Below are positions 42,848 to 51,354 of a stretch of DNA of 64,000 nt, one piece after another. Made by a program: the position numbers and the translations under genes. Source of the stretch: Halalkalibacter urbisdiaboli (lineage in GTDB: Bacteria; Bacillota; Bacilli; Bacillales; Bacillaceae_D). Numbering within the stretch: the stretch's first letter is position 1; each line of letters opens with the position of its first letter. The stretch covers positions 1 through 64,000 of the forward strand of contig NZ_MVJM01000001.1 of assembly GCF_002156385.1 (NCBI RefSeq), read 5' to 3'. The notes below the pieces were generated by a model, which saw nothing but the letters and a program-made list of their open reading frames with translations, ran no database searches and was not told the DNA's origin.

Positions 42848-43459
42848 TTATTTGATAATAAACTCATCAATTGTTTCTTGGTCATCTCCTATTGAGTAGG
42901 TTGTAAAAGTAACCTCACTATCTATATCCACTTCTTTTCCTTCAATTTGACTTTTAGCTTCTTCAGATAGCCGGTAATGCACATCTTGCTCTCCTACAGT
43001 TATAATAACCTCTTCTTTTGTTTCAATACTTTTTAAAAAGCCAACTATTTCAGGGGCTTCTTGCCCGGCAGGCACTGTACCATTTGCATCGCCTGTTGTC
43101 CCTTCCCCAAATTCTTCGTTTTGCTCTACGGTAAACCCACATGCACCTAGGATTGACATTAATAAGAAGCAAGCCATCACTAAAGCCATTTTCCTCATAT
43201 CCAACACAATATCTACCTCCCAATTTATACCCCATAATGTGTAGATAGCAACAAAAATCGCAAACATAGAGACACCAATGTTTAAAAATCCCCAATAAGA
43301 TTTAATGTCTTTTTTTAGTTCAATGAACCCCACTATTAACGAAAGGATGCCAACTATAAATACTGAATAAGGTAAAAGTTTAAAGTTCTGAGATATTAAA
43401 ATAAAGCATCCCAATACGAAAACAATCACTGATAAAATATTTCTTATTATTTTCAGCAA
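42848..43459 (-). CDS. In-frame fusion of a DUF3953-like membrane protein and a lipoprotein
   Basis: 203 residues. The first about 80 contain three to four helices (RNILSVIVFVLGCFILISQ ... YWGFLNIGVSMFAIFVAIYT), resembling small DUF3953 proteins. The rest looks like an independent lipoprotein: from residue 88 MRKMALVMACFLLMSILGAC is a signal peptide with lipobox LGAC (Cys 107), then an acidic linker and a beta-rich domain. An internal RBS (GGAGGTAG) precedes GTG 43207/ATG 43198, so the lipoprotein can be made alone. The C-terminal domain is unrecognised. Confidence 0.65.
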   Translation of the reverse strand: MLKIIRNILSVIVFVLGCFILISQNFKLLPYSVFIVGILSLIVGFIELKKDIKSYWGFLNIGVSMFAIFVAIYTLWGINWEVDIVLDMRKMALVMACFLLMSILGACGFTVEQNEEFGEGTTGDANGTVPAGQEAPEIVGFLKSIETKEEVIITVGEQDVHYRLSEEAKSQIEGKEVDIDSEVTFTTYSIGDDQETIDEFIIK

Positions 43460-43860
43460 TTTCTCTCTCCTCCCTACTTAACTTTATAATGTCATTTTCT
43501 GTTTGTTTTATTGAGAAGGAAACGTATCCTACTTTTATTTTATAAGAATGCATCCACTGCTTGTGCGAAATCAAGGCCTATTTCTTTTTGATTCAGAGCT
43601 ATAGCAACGGTAATTTGTGCTTTAACTACCCAAACTAATGTAATTATATACTAAAAAACCGAAAATACCTTTTAATTCTTCTGCAACCTCAATAATGTTT
43701 CTTAACGTAACCTCCAACTTCACATCAATTAGAAAAAGGCAACGTCATTTTTTATAATCTAGTATTTGTCGAATGTATTCAATTGCCAAAATAAGTTTTT
43801 TGTGGTAAATAATGATTAGCTACACTTTCAAAAAAATAGTTTAGAAGGTAGGTAGATGGA
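43460..43860. other. Intergenic region, no gene supported
   Basis: About 400 bp of AT-rich sequence between a minus-strand and a plus-strand gene. The small open frames lack ribosome-binding sites. Promoters for both genes must lie here, but none is a strong match. Confidence 0.35.
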
Positions 43861-44331
43861 ATGAGCAAAGTAATAGCAACTTATTCTTGCGAAGTTGTGA
43901 AAAAGGAATTTAAATTTATAGGGATTAGCAATACGGCACCTTTTCCTTCGGCTTTTCCTGAAGCTGCAATTAAAGTTCATCAAGACTTTTGGGGAATCAG
44001 AGAAACAGTTCCAAATTGCGATAATAATAGAATCATATATTCTCCGTTTATATGTAACAATATTATTGCAACGTATTTTGCTTGTCTTGAAGTTTCCGAT
44101 ATTCAATCCGTCCCAGAAGGTATGATTGGATTTGAATTACCGTCTACCGATTATGCAAAAATAACGTGTACCAATAAAACGATTGGAGAAGGTTACAACA
44201 AAGTTTTTCAATGGATGGGTGATAATGGGTATATTAAAAAAGGAAATAATGCTTTTCAAATTGAAGTTTACTATATAGAAGAACGTAATGTAGAGGAACA
44301 AGTAGAAATACTAATACCAATAGAATCATAA
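43861..44331 (+). CDS. GyrI-like/effector-binding domain protein
   Basis: 156 residues of a free-standing effector-binding fold (AraC/GyrI type): VIATYSCEVVKKEFKFIGIS, ICNNIIATYFACLEVSDIQS, and VPEGMIGFELPSTDYAKITC. These domains bind small hydrophobic ligands or inhibit gyrase. AGGTAGG lies about 8 bases before ATG. A second family member is at 47649-48098. Confidence 0.72.
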   Translation: MSKVIATYSCEVVKKEFKFIGISNTAPFPSAFPEAAIKVHQDFWGIRETVPNCDNNRIIYSPFICNNIIATYFACLEVSDIQSVPEGMIGFELPSTDYAKITCTNKTIGEGYNKVFQWMGDNGYIKKGNNAFQIEVYYIEERNVEEQVEILIPIES

Positions 44332-44376
44332 AATGAATGAGCGAACGATTATTCCAATAACAAAAACAATAAATAA

Positions 44377-44405
44377 ACGGGTTCTTTTTTGAAAAAGGAC
44401 CCGCC
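44377..44405. terminator. Terminator between converging GyrI-like and DinB genes
   Basis: CGGGTTCTTTTTT/GAAAAAGGACCCG imperfect stem with A/T flanks. Confidence 0.6.
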
Positions 44406-44485
44406 GTTTAATAATAGCCTTTCTCCGTATAAAACCTCTTTAGCCAAATGGCTCTATATTTCCATATAAAGAATAAGCCTCCTTA

Positions 44486-45202
44486 TCATTTAACTAGTTT
44501 CTTCATCTGCTTATGGATTTTATCCTTTATACGAATGCATTTATTTAAGTGTAAATAATTGTGTCTAGTTGCAGGCATTAGTATTAGGCCAGCAATCGTT
44601 TTTTTGCTCCAATAGTCGGCTAACCATGTAGCATTTTGCGTAACAGCATTTTCATCAAACAATCGTTTGATTCTGTTCTGTTCAACTTTCATCTTAAATT
44701 GTCCAGGTTTTAACAACGATACGACTTCTTGTGTTTGCCTCCCAACTGCAGCTCTATATGCTAATAATGAACCGAAATCAATTCTAGCACTTAGGTTAGC
44801 AATATCCTCTTCGTTCATGCTATTACCAGAGTGAGAAAATTCAATATTCATTTTTTCAAGCCAACATTCACTATTAAGAACTTGTTGATCATCTGCGACC
44901 AAAATATTCATTGTCATATCTTCAATTCGGGCAATGTGCCATAAATGCCATGCAATGGAGTTTTTCGTATCAGGATTAGATACTGGATACTCTCTAAATG
45001 TTGTTTCAGCCAAGTTATTCAACATTTCATCTTCCAATGTACTCTTACCCGTATTACCAATAAAAGAGGAGTGTAACAGGGAATGTTGAGAAAGAAATAA
45101 TGTAATAGCTCGAGAGTGTTCTTCGGGTTTTAAAATAAGTTCCTTCAATATCTTATGATTTTCATTCCAAGCTTTTCGTTGTTTTAAATTCATAGAAACC
45201 AT
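44486..45202 (-). CDS. DinB-superfamily protein
   Basis: 238 residues. The metal-site pattern of the DinB/YfiT four-helix fold is visible: NSIAWHLWHIARIEDMTMNI (HxxxxxxH-type) and a late TRHNYLHLNK. Such proteins are often thiol transferases or uncharacterised. GGAG precedes ATG 45202; a second ATG three codons later is possible. Confidence 0.75.
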   Translation of the reverse strand: MVSMNLKQRKAWNENHKILKELILKPEEHSRAITLFLSQHSLLHSSFIGNTGKSTLEDEMLNNLAETTFREYPVSNPDTKNSIAWHLWHIARIEDMTMNILVADDQQVLNSECWLEKMNIEFSHSGNSMNEEDIANLSARIDFGSLLAYRAAVGRQTQEVVSLLKPGQFKMKVEQNRIKRLFDENAVTQNATWLADYWSKKTIAGLILMPATRHNYLHLNKCIRIKDKIHKQMKKLVK

Positions 45203-45304
45203 CTCGCTCCGATTAAGTGATAATTAACCCTATCATTCTATGTTTTGTATTTTCAATCGTTGTTATGATCACGCACCCAATAGTTCAAATAGATATTTGA
45301 ATAA

Positions 45305-46084
45305 CTATACTATTGCGCGAACTATATAACGGGAAAATGTTATCGCTAATCCATCCTTTGTAGCATTCCCCTCAAAAATCCTTGAAATTTCTGAGAAGTT
45401 TTCTTCTTTCATCCTTTCATAGACTTGAGGAGTTTGACCAAAACAACGTAATTTTAATATATCAAAAGGAGAGTGAAAATATTCAATACTTTTTACATGT
45501 TCAATCTCTGAAAAAGAGAAATTACTTATTTCAATTCTTTGCTTAACAGTATCTAAGATTGGAGTACCTTGAGAATTAATGAAGAGGTTCGGGAATAAAA
45601 GGGGTAACTCCTTACCTAACTCATCACCAGGGTGGAGTCCGAGAATGTCCCCTCCCTTTTTAACCACTTGTTTGAGGGAAGGATAAGCAGATGTAGGTCC
45701 CTTTCGATTATACGCACAATCAAATTCGTCTGTTTCAAAAGGTAATCCATGTTTTGTATTTCCAACAATAAACGACACATTTGAATTTTTATTTTGTTTC
45801 CCGACATTTATGAAAGTGTCGGTTATATCAAAGCCAACGATTTCTTTCGCAACCGAACTACATCGAATAGTGAATTCTCCATGTCCACATCCAACATCCA
45901 ACACTTTCTTATTTTTTATGGCACGAGTAACTTCTTCATCAAAAATGGACTTCCCGTTAGGCTCTGACAGTGTGGAGCCCCAAGAATATTTATATTCACC
46001 TTGTAAATTACTAAGCTGTTTGTACCATTCTATTGAATGTGGTTGTAACCAATCCGAAAAAGTAGCTGGGTCAGTTAATTTCAA
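45305..46084 (-). CDS. Class I SAM-dependent methyltransferase
   Basis: 259 residues. Motif I is VLDVGCGHGEFTIRCSSVA with an acidic partner in IVGFDITDTFI, then LPFETDEFDCAYNRKGPTSA and a VVKKGGDILGLHP motif. A Trp/His-rich N-terminus (SDWLQPHSIEWYKQLSN) resembles the antibiotic- or small-molecule-type family. The start is TTG directly after GAGGAGGGGG plus spacer. The substrate is unknown. Confidence 0.8.
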   Translation of the reverse strand: MKLTDPATFSDWLQPHSIEWYKQLSNLQGEYKYSWGSTLSEPNGKSIFDEEVTRAIKNKKVLDVGCGHGEFTIRCSSVAKEIVGFDITDTFINVGKQNKNSNVSFIVGNTKHGLPFETDEFDCAYNRKGPTSAYPSLKQVVKKGGDILGLHPGDELGKELPLLFPNLFINSQGTPILDTVKQRIEISNFSFSEIEHVKSIEYFHSPFDILKLRCFGQTPQVYERMKEENFSEISRIFEGNATKDGLAITFSRYIVRAIV

Positions 46085-46254
46085 TTTTACCCCCTCCTCA
46101 TATAATAACGATTCACCCTCACCTTACCGCCTTAGTTATGCGAGATTTTATTGAATAAATAATAAACGTTTCCATTTATCCATAGCTAGCCTTCAAAATT
46201 TGTTACATCTTTAATAATGTTCATCCTTCTAACCCAATAATCCTGCGCCGTTAC

Positions 46255-46302
46255 TGAAAAAGCGCTCCTACTGCTGTTGCAGGAACGCTCCCCCGTTACT
46301 AG
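46255..46302 (-). terminator. Terminator of the CBO0543-type gene
   Basis: AGCGCTCCT...AGGAACGCT imperfect stem about 20-60 bp past the stop of the minus-strand gene. Confidence 0.5.
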
Positions 46303-46320
46303 GATTAAATCTGTATATAC

Positions 46321-46890
46321 TTATTTTTTTTGTTTGTTAATATTTTCTTTTTTCGTAATGAATTCATCGACTAACCATTTTATTAAAGCAGCCTTCATAA
46401 TATAGATAGGCAGAGAATAAATATAACGCCAATTTTCCAATTTATAAATACCAAGCCAAACTGTTAAAGGTTCAAAAACAAATGTGAAGATTATCGCCAT
46501 AATTACATTGGCTATGATAAATTTGTTCCACTTCGGAAAATACTGATATAAGAACATATGGGCAACAACTAATATGCCTTGATCTATTGGAAGTAATCTA
46601 GGCATGATATTTATCAATTGATAAGGATATGACCAAAGGTGTGTTTCTACCCCTATGTCATCCAACATTATTACAAGTAACATTAACAACGTTCCAAATA
46701 ACAATATTTCGGTAATTCTTTTTTTGTCTACGAATCTCAACCAAATAACCCAAGGAACAAAAAGTATAAATAAAAGTAACCACCATTGAAAAGTAAACAA
46801 GTCGTGAGAAATCCAATAATCTAATTTCATATCATAAAGTTGTTGGTGGACATTCCTTATTTCATCGAAAGTTGGATATTTTCCCGTCAT
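46321..46890 (-). CDS. CBO0543-type integral membrane protein
   Basis: 189 residues with about five helices. WWLLLFILFVPWVIWLRFVD and the Trp/Tyr-rich LWSYPYQLINIMPRLLPID segment fit the CBO0543 family of Bacillus/Clostridium membrane proteins of unknown function. AAAGGA is 8 bases before ATG. The tail is Lys-rich. Confidence 0.7.
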   Translation of the reverse strand: MTGKYPTFDEIRNVHQQLYDMKLDYWISHDLFTFQWWLLLFILFVPWVIWLRFVDKKRITEILLFGTLLMLLVIMLDDIGVETHLWSYPYQLINIMPRLLPIDQGILVVAHMFLYQYFPKWNKFIIANVIMAIIFTFVFEPLTVWLGIYKLENWRYIYSLPIYIMKAALIKWLVDEFITKKENINKQKK

Positions 46891-47648
46891 GTAAACTATC
46901 CTTTGTCTTTATTAATTTTTTAAATTTTCGGCATCTTTTATGTTTTAAAATATTTAAAACCACTCTAACTGTGTTAAAGAAACACTCCCCGTTTCCAGCA
47001 AAATTCACAATTGGTGCTCATTATCTTCTTTTAAAGTAAAAACGAATTCCCAAATGCCCTAAATAAAGCAAAATCCAGTAGGGTTTGATTTGAAAAAAGA
47101 GCAGAACCGTAGCGCCACAAAATTAAGAATTTGTATATCAAGTTCCGAAAAGCAGATACTTTTTTCAATTTCTCCAGTCGCCAAATTAAAAAAGTGATGC
47201 TACTTATGGCAGTAAGTACATCAATTTCTTTTAAAAATTGATATTAAAAGCATAATTCAATTAAAAATAGTGTTTGTTTTAAAAAAAGAAATTATATCAG
47301 TTTTTATTAAAAATTTGTATTGCTTCGAATTCAGTACAAGATAGAAGCGACAGACCTGTTCTACTATCGCAGATGCAGCACAAATCGGTACTGCATCACA
47401 GAGAGTAAAATCGTATGGCGTTCTCAATACAGATGTAATAAGCCAGACGATATAGTTTATAGATTTATGAATTTTTGTCGCTCTCCGAGTTTTAAAAAAA
47501 CGTATGAGCTACGAGGGCACTGAAAAAGGACAAATGTCATTTTAAAAAAATTCAAACAATTTTAAAAAATAAAATGTATATAATTTTAAAGCATGCTACA
47601 TTCGATATGTACGAAACAAAAATAAGGGAAGAAAGGAACAAAGAATCT
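46891..47648. other. Long non-coding gap with remnants
   Basis: About 750 bp without a supported gene. It is AT-rich with several poly-A/T runs. A protein-like segment in one frame (IADAAQIGTASQRVKSYGVL, about 47368-47427) has no start or RBS. At 47512-47528 a fragment of the GGGCACTGAAAAAGGA repeat module is present. This looks like a scar of decayed genes. Confidence 0.4.
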
Positions 47649-48098
47649 ATGAAATTTAAAGTCGAAACACTTCCAAACTATCGCATTGCTTATGTGCGAC
47701 GCATTGGTCCATATGGTCCTGGAAATATTGAAGTAATAGAGAGGTTAAAAAAATGGGCTAAGCAGAAAAATCTTCTTAAATCAGCAATCCTGTTTGCCAT
47801 TCCACAAGATAACCCTGAGACAACACTTCCTGAAAACTGTAGATTTGATGCTTGTATTGTTATATCAAAGGATTATCAAATGGATGATTCAATTTGCGAG
47901 AGTGAACTTTCTGGGGGCAAATACCTTATTTACGAAGTCAAACATACAGCAGAAAATATTCAAAAAGCATACGCTACTATTTTTCAAGATTTACAGAGCA
48001 AAGGATATCAAATTGATAACAAACCAATTTTGGAAAAATACACTGGTGATATGATTAATAACCCTTATTGCGAAATATGTGTACCGGTAAAACCGTAA
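47649..48098 (+). CDS. GyrI-like small-molecule-binding domain protein
   Basis: 149 residues. MKFKVETLPNYRIAYVRRIG then PYGPGNIEVIERLKKWAKQK, and a late EKYTGDMINNPYCEICVPVK are diagnostic of the GyrI/SbmC-type domain seen alone or at the end of AraC regulators. It may modulate gyrase or bind xenobiotics. AAAGGA precedes ATG 47649 by about 11 bases; longer frames are rejected. Confidence 0.8.
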   Translation: MKFKVETLPNYRIAYVRRIGPYGPGNIEVIERLKKWAKQKNLLKSAILFAIPQDNPETTLPENCRFDACIVISKDYQMDDSICESELSGGKYLIYEVKHTAENIQKAYATIFQDLQSKGYQIDNKPILEKYTGDMINNPYCEICVPVKP

Positions 48099-48154
48099 GA
48101 GTAGCTATTTTTTACTTGTTTAATACTTTACTTTCAGTAAAAAACTCCCCTATC

Positions 48155-48190
48155 GGTCAACAGATTTATTTACTTTCATCTGTTGACCTT
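48155..48190. terminator. Bidirectional terminator
   Basis: GGTCAACAGAT...ATCTGTTGACC perfect 11-bp stem between converging genes. Confidence 0.75.
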
Positions 48191-48224
48191 TAGAGGAGCA
48201 TATCAAAATCATCCGGTGATTTTT

Positions 48225-48863
48225 TTATTTTTTCACTTTTGAAATAGTTATCCCATCACCGATTGGAATAAGCAGAGACTCCAATTGAGAATGACTGGCT
48301 AACGTTTCATTAAATTTCTTCATTGTTTCAGTATAACTCTTCGGTTTAATCGCCTGATCTGCTACACTCCCCCCCGCAAGTACGTTATCGGTCACTATTA
48401 AAGCATTGGAATCTGCCAATCTAATGCAATAACTCAAATAATTTTCATAATTTTCTTTGTCAGCATCGATAAAGAAAAAATCATATCGCTTTTTTTCGCC
48501 AACTAGTTTTTCAAGGCTTTGTAAAGCTGGTCCCGTTATATATGATACTTGTTCACCAAAGCCTGCTTTAGATAAATTACTATGTGCTAACTTTGCGTAC
48601 TTTTCCTCTAACTCCAGGGACGTTAATTTTCCTTCTTTACCGAATCCTCTTGCAAGGCAAATCCCACTATACCCCCCAAGCGCTCCTATCTCGAGGACAT
48701 TTTTAGCGCCTGAAATTGAAATAAGCATGGTGAGAAGTTTTCCAGAGGAGGGTGAAACGGAGATGGAGGGCATTCCGTTATCTTTTATGGAAGAAATGAC
48801 TTCCTCCAAAAGAGCATCTTGAGCATGGAACACTGTATCAATATAATGATTAATTTGTTTCAT
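48225..48863 (-). CDS. O-methyltransferase (YrrM-like, class I)
   Basis: 212 residues. NVLEIGALGGYSGICLARGF is motif I of the caffeoyl-CoA/catechol O-methyltransferase type, with FFFIDADKENYENYL and LIVTDNVLAGGSV as the metal-binding Asp and Asn sites. It probably methylates a hydroxylated small molecule. AAGGAAG 8 bases before ATG 48863 fixes the start. Its start overlaps the end of the upstream gene by 14 bases, implying coupling. Confidence 0.85.
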   Translation of the reverse strand: MKQINHYIDTVFHAQDALLEEVISSIKDNGMPSISVSPSSGKLLTMLISISGAKNVLEIGALGGYSGICLARGFGKEGKLTSLELEEKYAKLAHSNLSKAGFGEQVSYITGPALQSLEKLVGEKKRYDFFFIDADKENYENYLSYCIRLADSNALIVTDNVLAGGSVADQAIKPKSYTETMKKFNETLASHSQLESLLIPIGDGITISKVKK

Positions 48864-49182
48864 TACATTCGCTTCCTTTCTCATCAGAGGTTTCTGGTGC
48901 TTCACTTTCGTGTATTTCAAATAGTTGCATAAATTCGTTTATTACCATATCAATCGCTTTTAATTCACCGACTAAAATTGGATGAATCGATTGTAACTCT
49001 GGTGTATGCAACTGCTTTTTTAATGTGGAACGTTTAAGATTCATCATTTCTAAAAAGGCAATTGCTCTTCCGCGGCGAAACGTTTTTGCACCACGTTGGT
49101 GAGAATTCTGTTCTTTTCGTTTATAACGATCACCACGGCTTTTTCTTTCTTTATTATCACTCTTATCTCCTTCATCTCTCAT
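48850..49182 (-). CDS. Basic hypothetical protein co-transcribed with the O-methyltransferase
   Basis: 110 residues. A very basic, disordered head (RDEGDKSDNKERKSRGDRYK, RRGRA) is followed by a helical part (AIAFLEMMNLKRSTLKKQLH, then LVGELKAIDMVINEFMQLFE) and an acidic end. No family is recognised; the composition could suit nucleic-acid binding. AAGGGG is 7 bases before ATG 49182. The promoter region holds two GTATAC-based operators. Confidence 0.65.
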   Translation of the reverse strand: MRDEGDKSDNKERKSRGDRYKRKEQNSHQRGAKTFRRGRAIAFLEMMNLKRSTLKKQLHTPELQSIHPILVGELKAIDMVINEFMQLFEIHESEAPETSDEKGSECNETN

Positions 49183-49199
49183 AACAAAACCCCTTTTAT

Positions 49200-49260
49200 G
49201 TATACATTTGTATACTAAATATGACATTTATAATGTATACGAACATATACAGAAAGTCAA
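49200..49260 (-). promoter_or_regulatory. Promoter with paired GTATAC operators
   Basis: GTATAC occurs at 49200-49205, 49210-49215 and 49235-49240, with ATATAC at 49245-49250. This gives two 16-bp units of the form RTATAC-N4-GTATAC, 35 bp apart. On the minus strand TTGACT (49255-49260) and TACATT 17 bp later form a sigma-A-like promoter. One operator fills the spacer and the other covers the leader, as expected for a repressor. Confidence 0.55.
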
Positions 49261-49329
49261 TAAATAGATTGTAATTAATTTGGGAATACTTTTTAAACTA
49301 TGTTCAACCAGCTGGGCCTTTTACAAAAT

Positions 49330-49372
49330 AAAAACTGCCAGCCGCTAAATGAGAGCTGACAGTACTAAACAA
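49330..49372 (-). terminator. Terminator of the sugar ABC transporter operon
   Basis: On the minus strand ACTGTCAGC...GCTGGCAGT (one mismatch) is followed by TTTTTATTTTG, 20 bp past the permease stop. Confidence 0.75.
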
Positions 49373-49393
49373 CTTATGTTATTAACAGCAAGA

Positions 49394-50218
49394 TTACCCT
49401 TTCACAGCACCGGATGTCAGCCCACCTACTATGTGCTTTTGGCCAATTAAAAAAACGAGCAACACCGGTAGTGAGGTAAGAACAATATTAGCGCTAACAA
49501 GATTCCACTGCGCAGAAAATTGCCCGAAGAAATTATAAACAGCTAACGTTACTGGCCATTTATCAACTGAATTCAAAAAGTAAAGCGGTGCGGTGAATTC
49601 ATTCCATACAGCCATAAAGTTTAGGACAAACACTGTGACAAGTACGGGTTTTAATAGTGGGACAATGATTTTAAAGAATAAACTGTATGGGCCACAACCA
49701 TCAATAACCGCTGCTTCATCTAAATCTCTCGGAATTGAGCCAACAAAGGCATAAACGATAAAGATAGAAATCGGGATCCCCATACCTGTATAGAGAAGAA
49801 TCATTCCAAAATGTGTGTTAATTAACCCTAACGATTTCATTACACTCATAAGTGGGATATAGTTCAGTGGTAGCGTGATACCAAGAATCATGAAAAAATA
49901 GATGAATTTGTTTAGTTTCGATTGGTTTCTTGCCAAAACAAAAGACGAAAATGCGACGACAATCACAAGTAATGTCGTACTTACAATTGAATGCAGAAAA
50001 CTATTTATAAAGGACTGCCCTAGCTTCCCACGTTCAAATACAATAGTGTAATTTTCAAACACCCATTCCCTCGGCAAAGAAAGAGTTAAAACAGTCGCCT
50101 CTCCTGATGTTTTTAACGAGTTCATGATAATCACGGCAAATGGAATCATCACAACTAGGCTCAGTATCCATGCGATAAGATTCAATATATATGCTTTAAC
50201 TATTTTCCTACGCATCAT
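49394..50218 (-). CDS. Carbohydrate ABC transporter permease (MalG/LacG type)
   Basis: 274 residues, six helices. The EAA loop DLDEAAVIDGCGPYSLFFKIIVPLLKP contacts the ATPase. The N-terminal IPFAVIIMNSLK and final LTSGAVKG are typical of the family. The ATG directly follows the stop of the partner permease. No ATPase gene is nearby, so a shared MsmX-type ATPase probably serves it (known for Bacillus sugar transporters). Confidence 0.9.
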   Translation of the reverse strand: MMRRKIVKAYILNLIAWILSLVVMIPFAVIIMNSLKTSGEATVLTLSLPREWVFENYTIVFERGKLGQSFINSFLHSIVSTTLLVIVVAFSSFVLARNQSKLNKFIYFFMILGITLPLNYIPLMSVMKSLGLINTHFGMILLYTGMGIPISIFIVYAFVGSIPRDLDEAAVIDGCGPYSLFFKIIVPLLKPVLVTVFVLNFMAVWNEFTAPLYFLNSVDKWPVTLAVYNFFGQFSAQWNLVSANIVLTSLPVLLVFLIGQKHIVGGLTSGAVKG

Positions 50219-51094
50219 TTAATATTCCACCGCCTTTTTATTCATCGCCCGTATGACGAAATAAGATGCAAAAACCATAATGATAAAAAGAATCGTTGAA
50301 AGTGCGCTTCCCATCGCCCAATAACCTTTTGCAAAAGCTGAATAAACAGCAGTATTAATCACATCTGTTGCATAACCTGGTCCACCGCCTGTTAACACAT
50401 AAATAATATCAAAGACACGCAATCCATACGTTATATTAAGAATGGTTGTAATCGTGATCGTTGGAAGTAAAAGTGGCAACGTAATCCGAAAAAATTTATG
50501 CAACTGACTTGCCCCATCAATATCAGCAGCCTCATAGAATGTTTTTGGGATAGCGAGCAAACCGGCGATAAACAGCACCATAATATATCCCATCCCCTTC
50601 CATGTATCAACCGCCATAACAGATGGCATTGCCCATGTTAACGACCCTAGCCAATCCTGAGCTAAGAAGTCGAGTCCAATGGCTCTTAAGCAATAATTTA
50701 AAAAACCGAAATTCGGATCTAATAAGCTTTTGAACACTAACCCTACAATAAGAAATGATAGTACCTGTGGTGAAAACATCACCATCCGATGAAAACTAGC
50801 TCCTTTAATTCCGCTAACTAATAACATCGCTAGTAAAAGTCCTAAAATCGTTTTAGCAATGGTTGTTACAACTGTAAACAATACCGTATTTTTGATATAA
50901 GCTAAGTAAGCACGATCTTCAAAAAGAATCGTCTTATAATTATCAAAGCCTACAAATCGAATTTCAGGGTAAAAGCTATTCCAATCCGTAAACGAATAAT
51001 AAATCCCGATAAATGATGGTAAGACGATAAAGGTAAAATAAATGATTAATGCACCAGAAGAGAAATACCAAGGATACATCTTGGATGATTTCAT
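50219..51094 (-). CDS. Carbohydrate ABC transporter permease (MalF/LacF type)
   Basis: 291 residues, six helices. FVVLPSFIGIYYSFTDWN-like start (FIVLPSFIGIYYSFTDWNSF) and the EAA loop FYEAADIDGASQLHKFFRITLP are visible. AAAGGAG lies upstream of ATG 51094; a GTG at 51106 is inside the RBS. It pairs with the MalG-type permease immediately downstream to form the channel. Confidence 0.9.
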   Translation of the reverse strand: MKSSKMYPWYFSSGALIIYFTFIVLPSFIGIYYSFTDWNSFYPEIRFVGFDNYKTILFEDRAYLAYIKNTVLFTVVTTIAKTILGLLLAMLLVSGIKGASFHRMVMFSPQVLSFLIVGLVFKSLLDPNFGFLNYCLRAIGLDFLAQDWLGSLTWAMPSVMAVDTWKGMGYIMVLFIAGLLAIPKTFYEAADIDGASQLHKFFRITLPLLLPTITITTILNITYGLRVFDIIYVLTGGGPGYATDVINTAVYSAFAKGYWAMGSALSTILFIIMVFASYFVIRAMNKKAVEY

Positions 51095-51194
51095 AGAGCT
51101 AACCACTCCTTTCTATAACTCTAACAATGCGGGTATATAAATGCCTCTGCACCGTTTCGGATACCCACTAGGCAATAAAGCAGCTGCTTTTTTA

Positions 51195-51340
51195 AAAAGG
51201 GTGGCTGTCTCAAAAGCTTAAAGCCTGCGCAGCAATGGCTCTGTTCGCTATACGATGAGAACCCTGCATGAAGGCTGTGCCAAAGGTTAATAAACAACCT
51301 TTTGGCACAGCCTCTAAGTAGCGTGCAAGGTCATTGCCAT
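51195..51340. repeat. Repeat-like block and hairpin between binding-protein and permease genes
   Basis: A 16/17-bp stem at 51273-51312 (GGCTGTGCC...GGCACAGCC around the CCAAAAGG-type core) is preceded by GGTGGCTGTCTCAAAAGC and GCAGCAATGGCTCTG sequences like those of the dispersed repeats. The hairpin would partly terminate or protect transcripts after the binding-protein gene, giving excess binding protein over permease. Confidence 0.6.
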
Positions 51341-51354
51341 CGTATTTCTATCGT

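Noticed and set aside
47320-47523. Plus-strand open frame of 67 codons in the long gap
   Set aside because: It starts at a TTG without an RBS, is rich in Cys and Arg, and ends in a repeat fragment. A neighbouring frame looks more protein-like but is broken.
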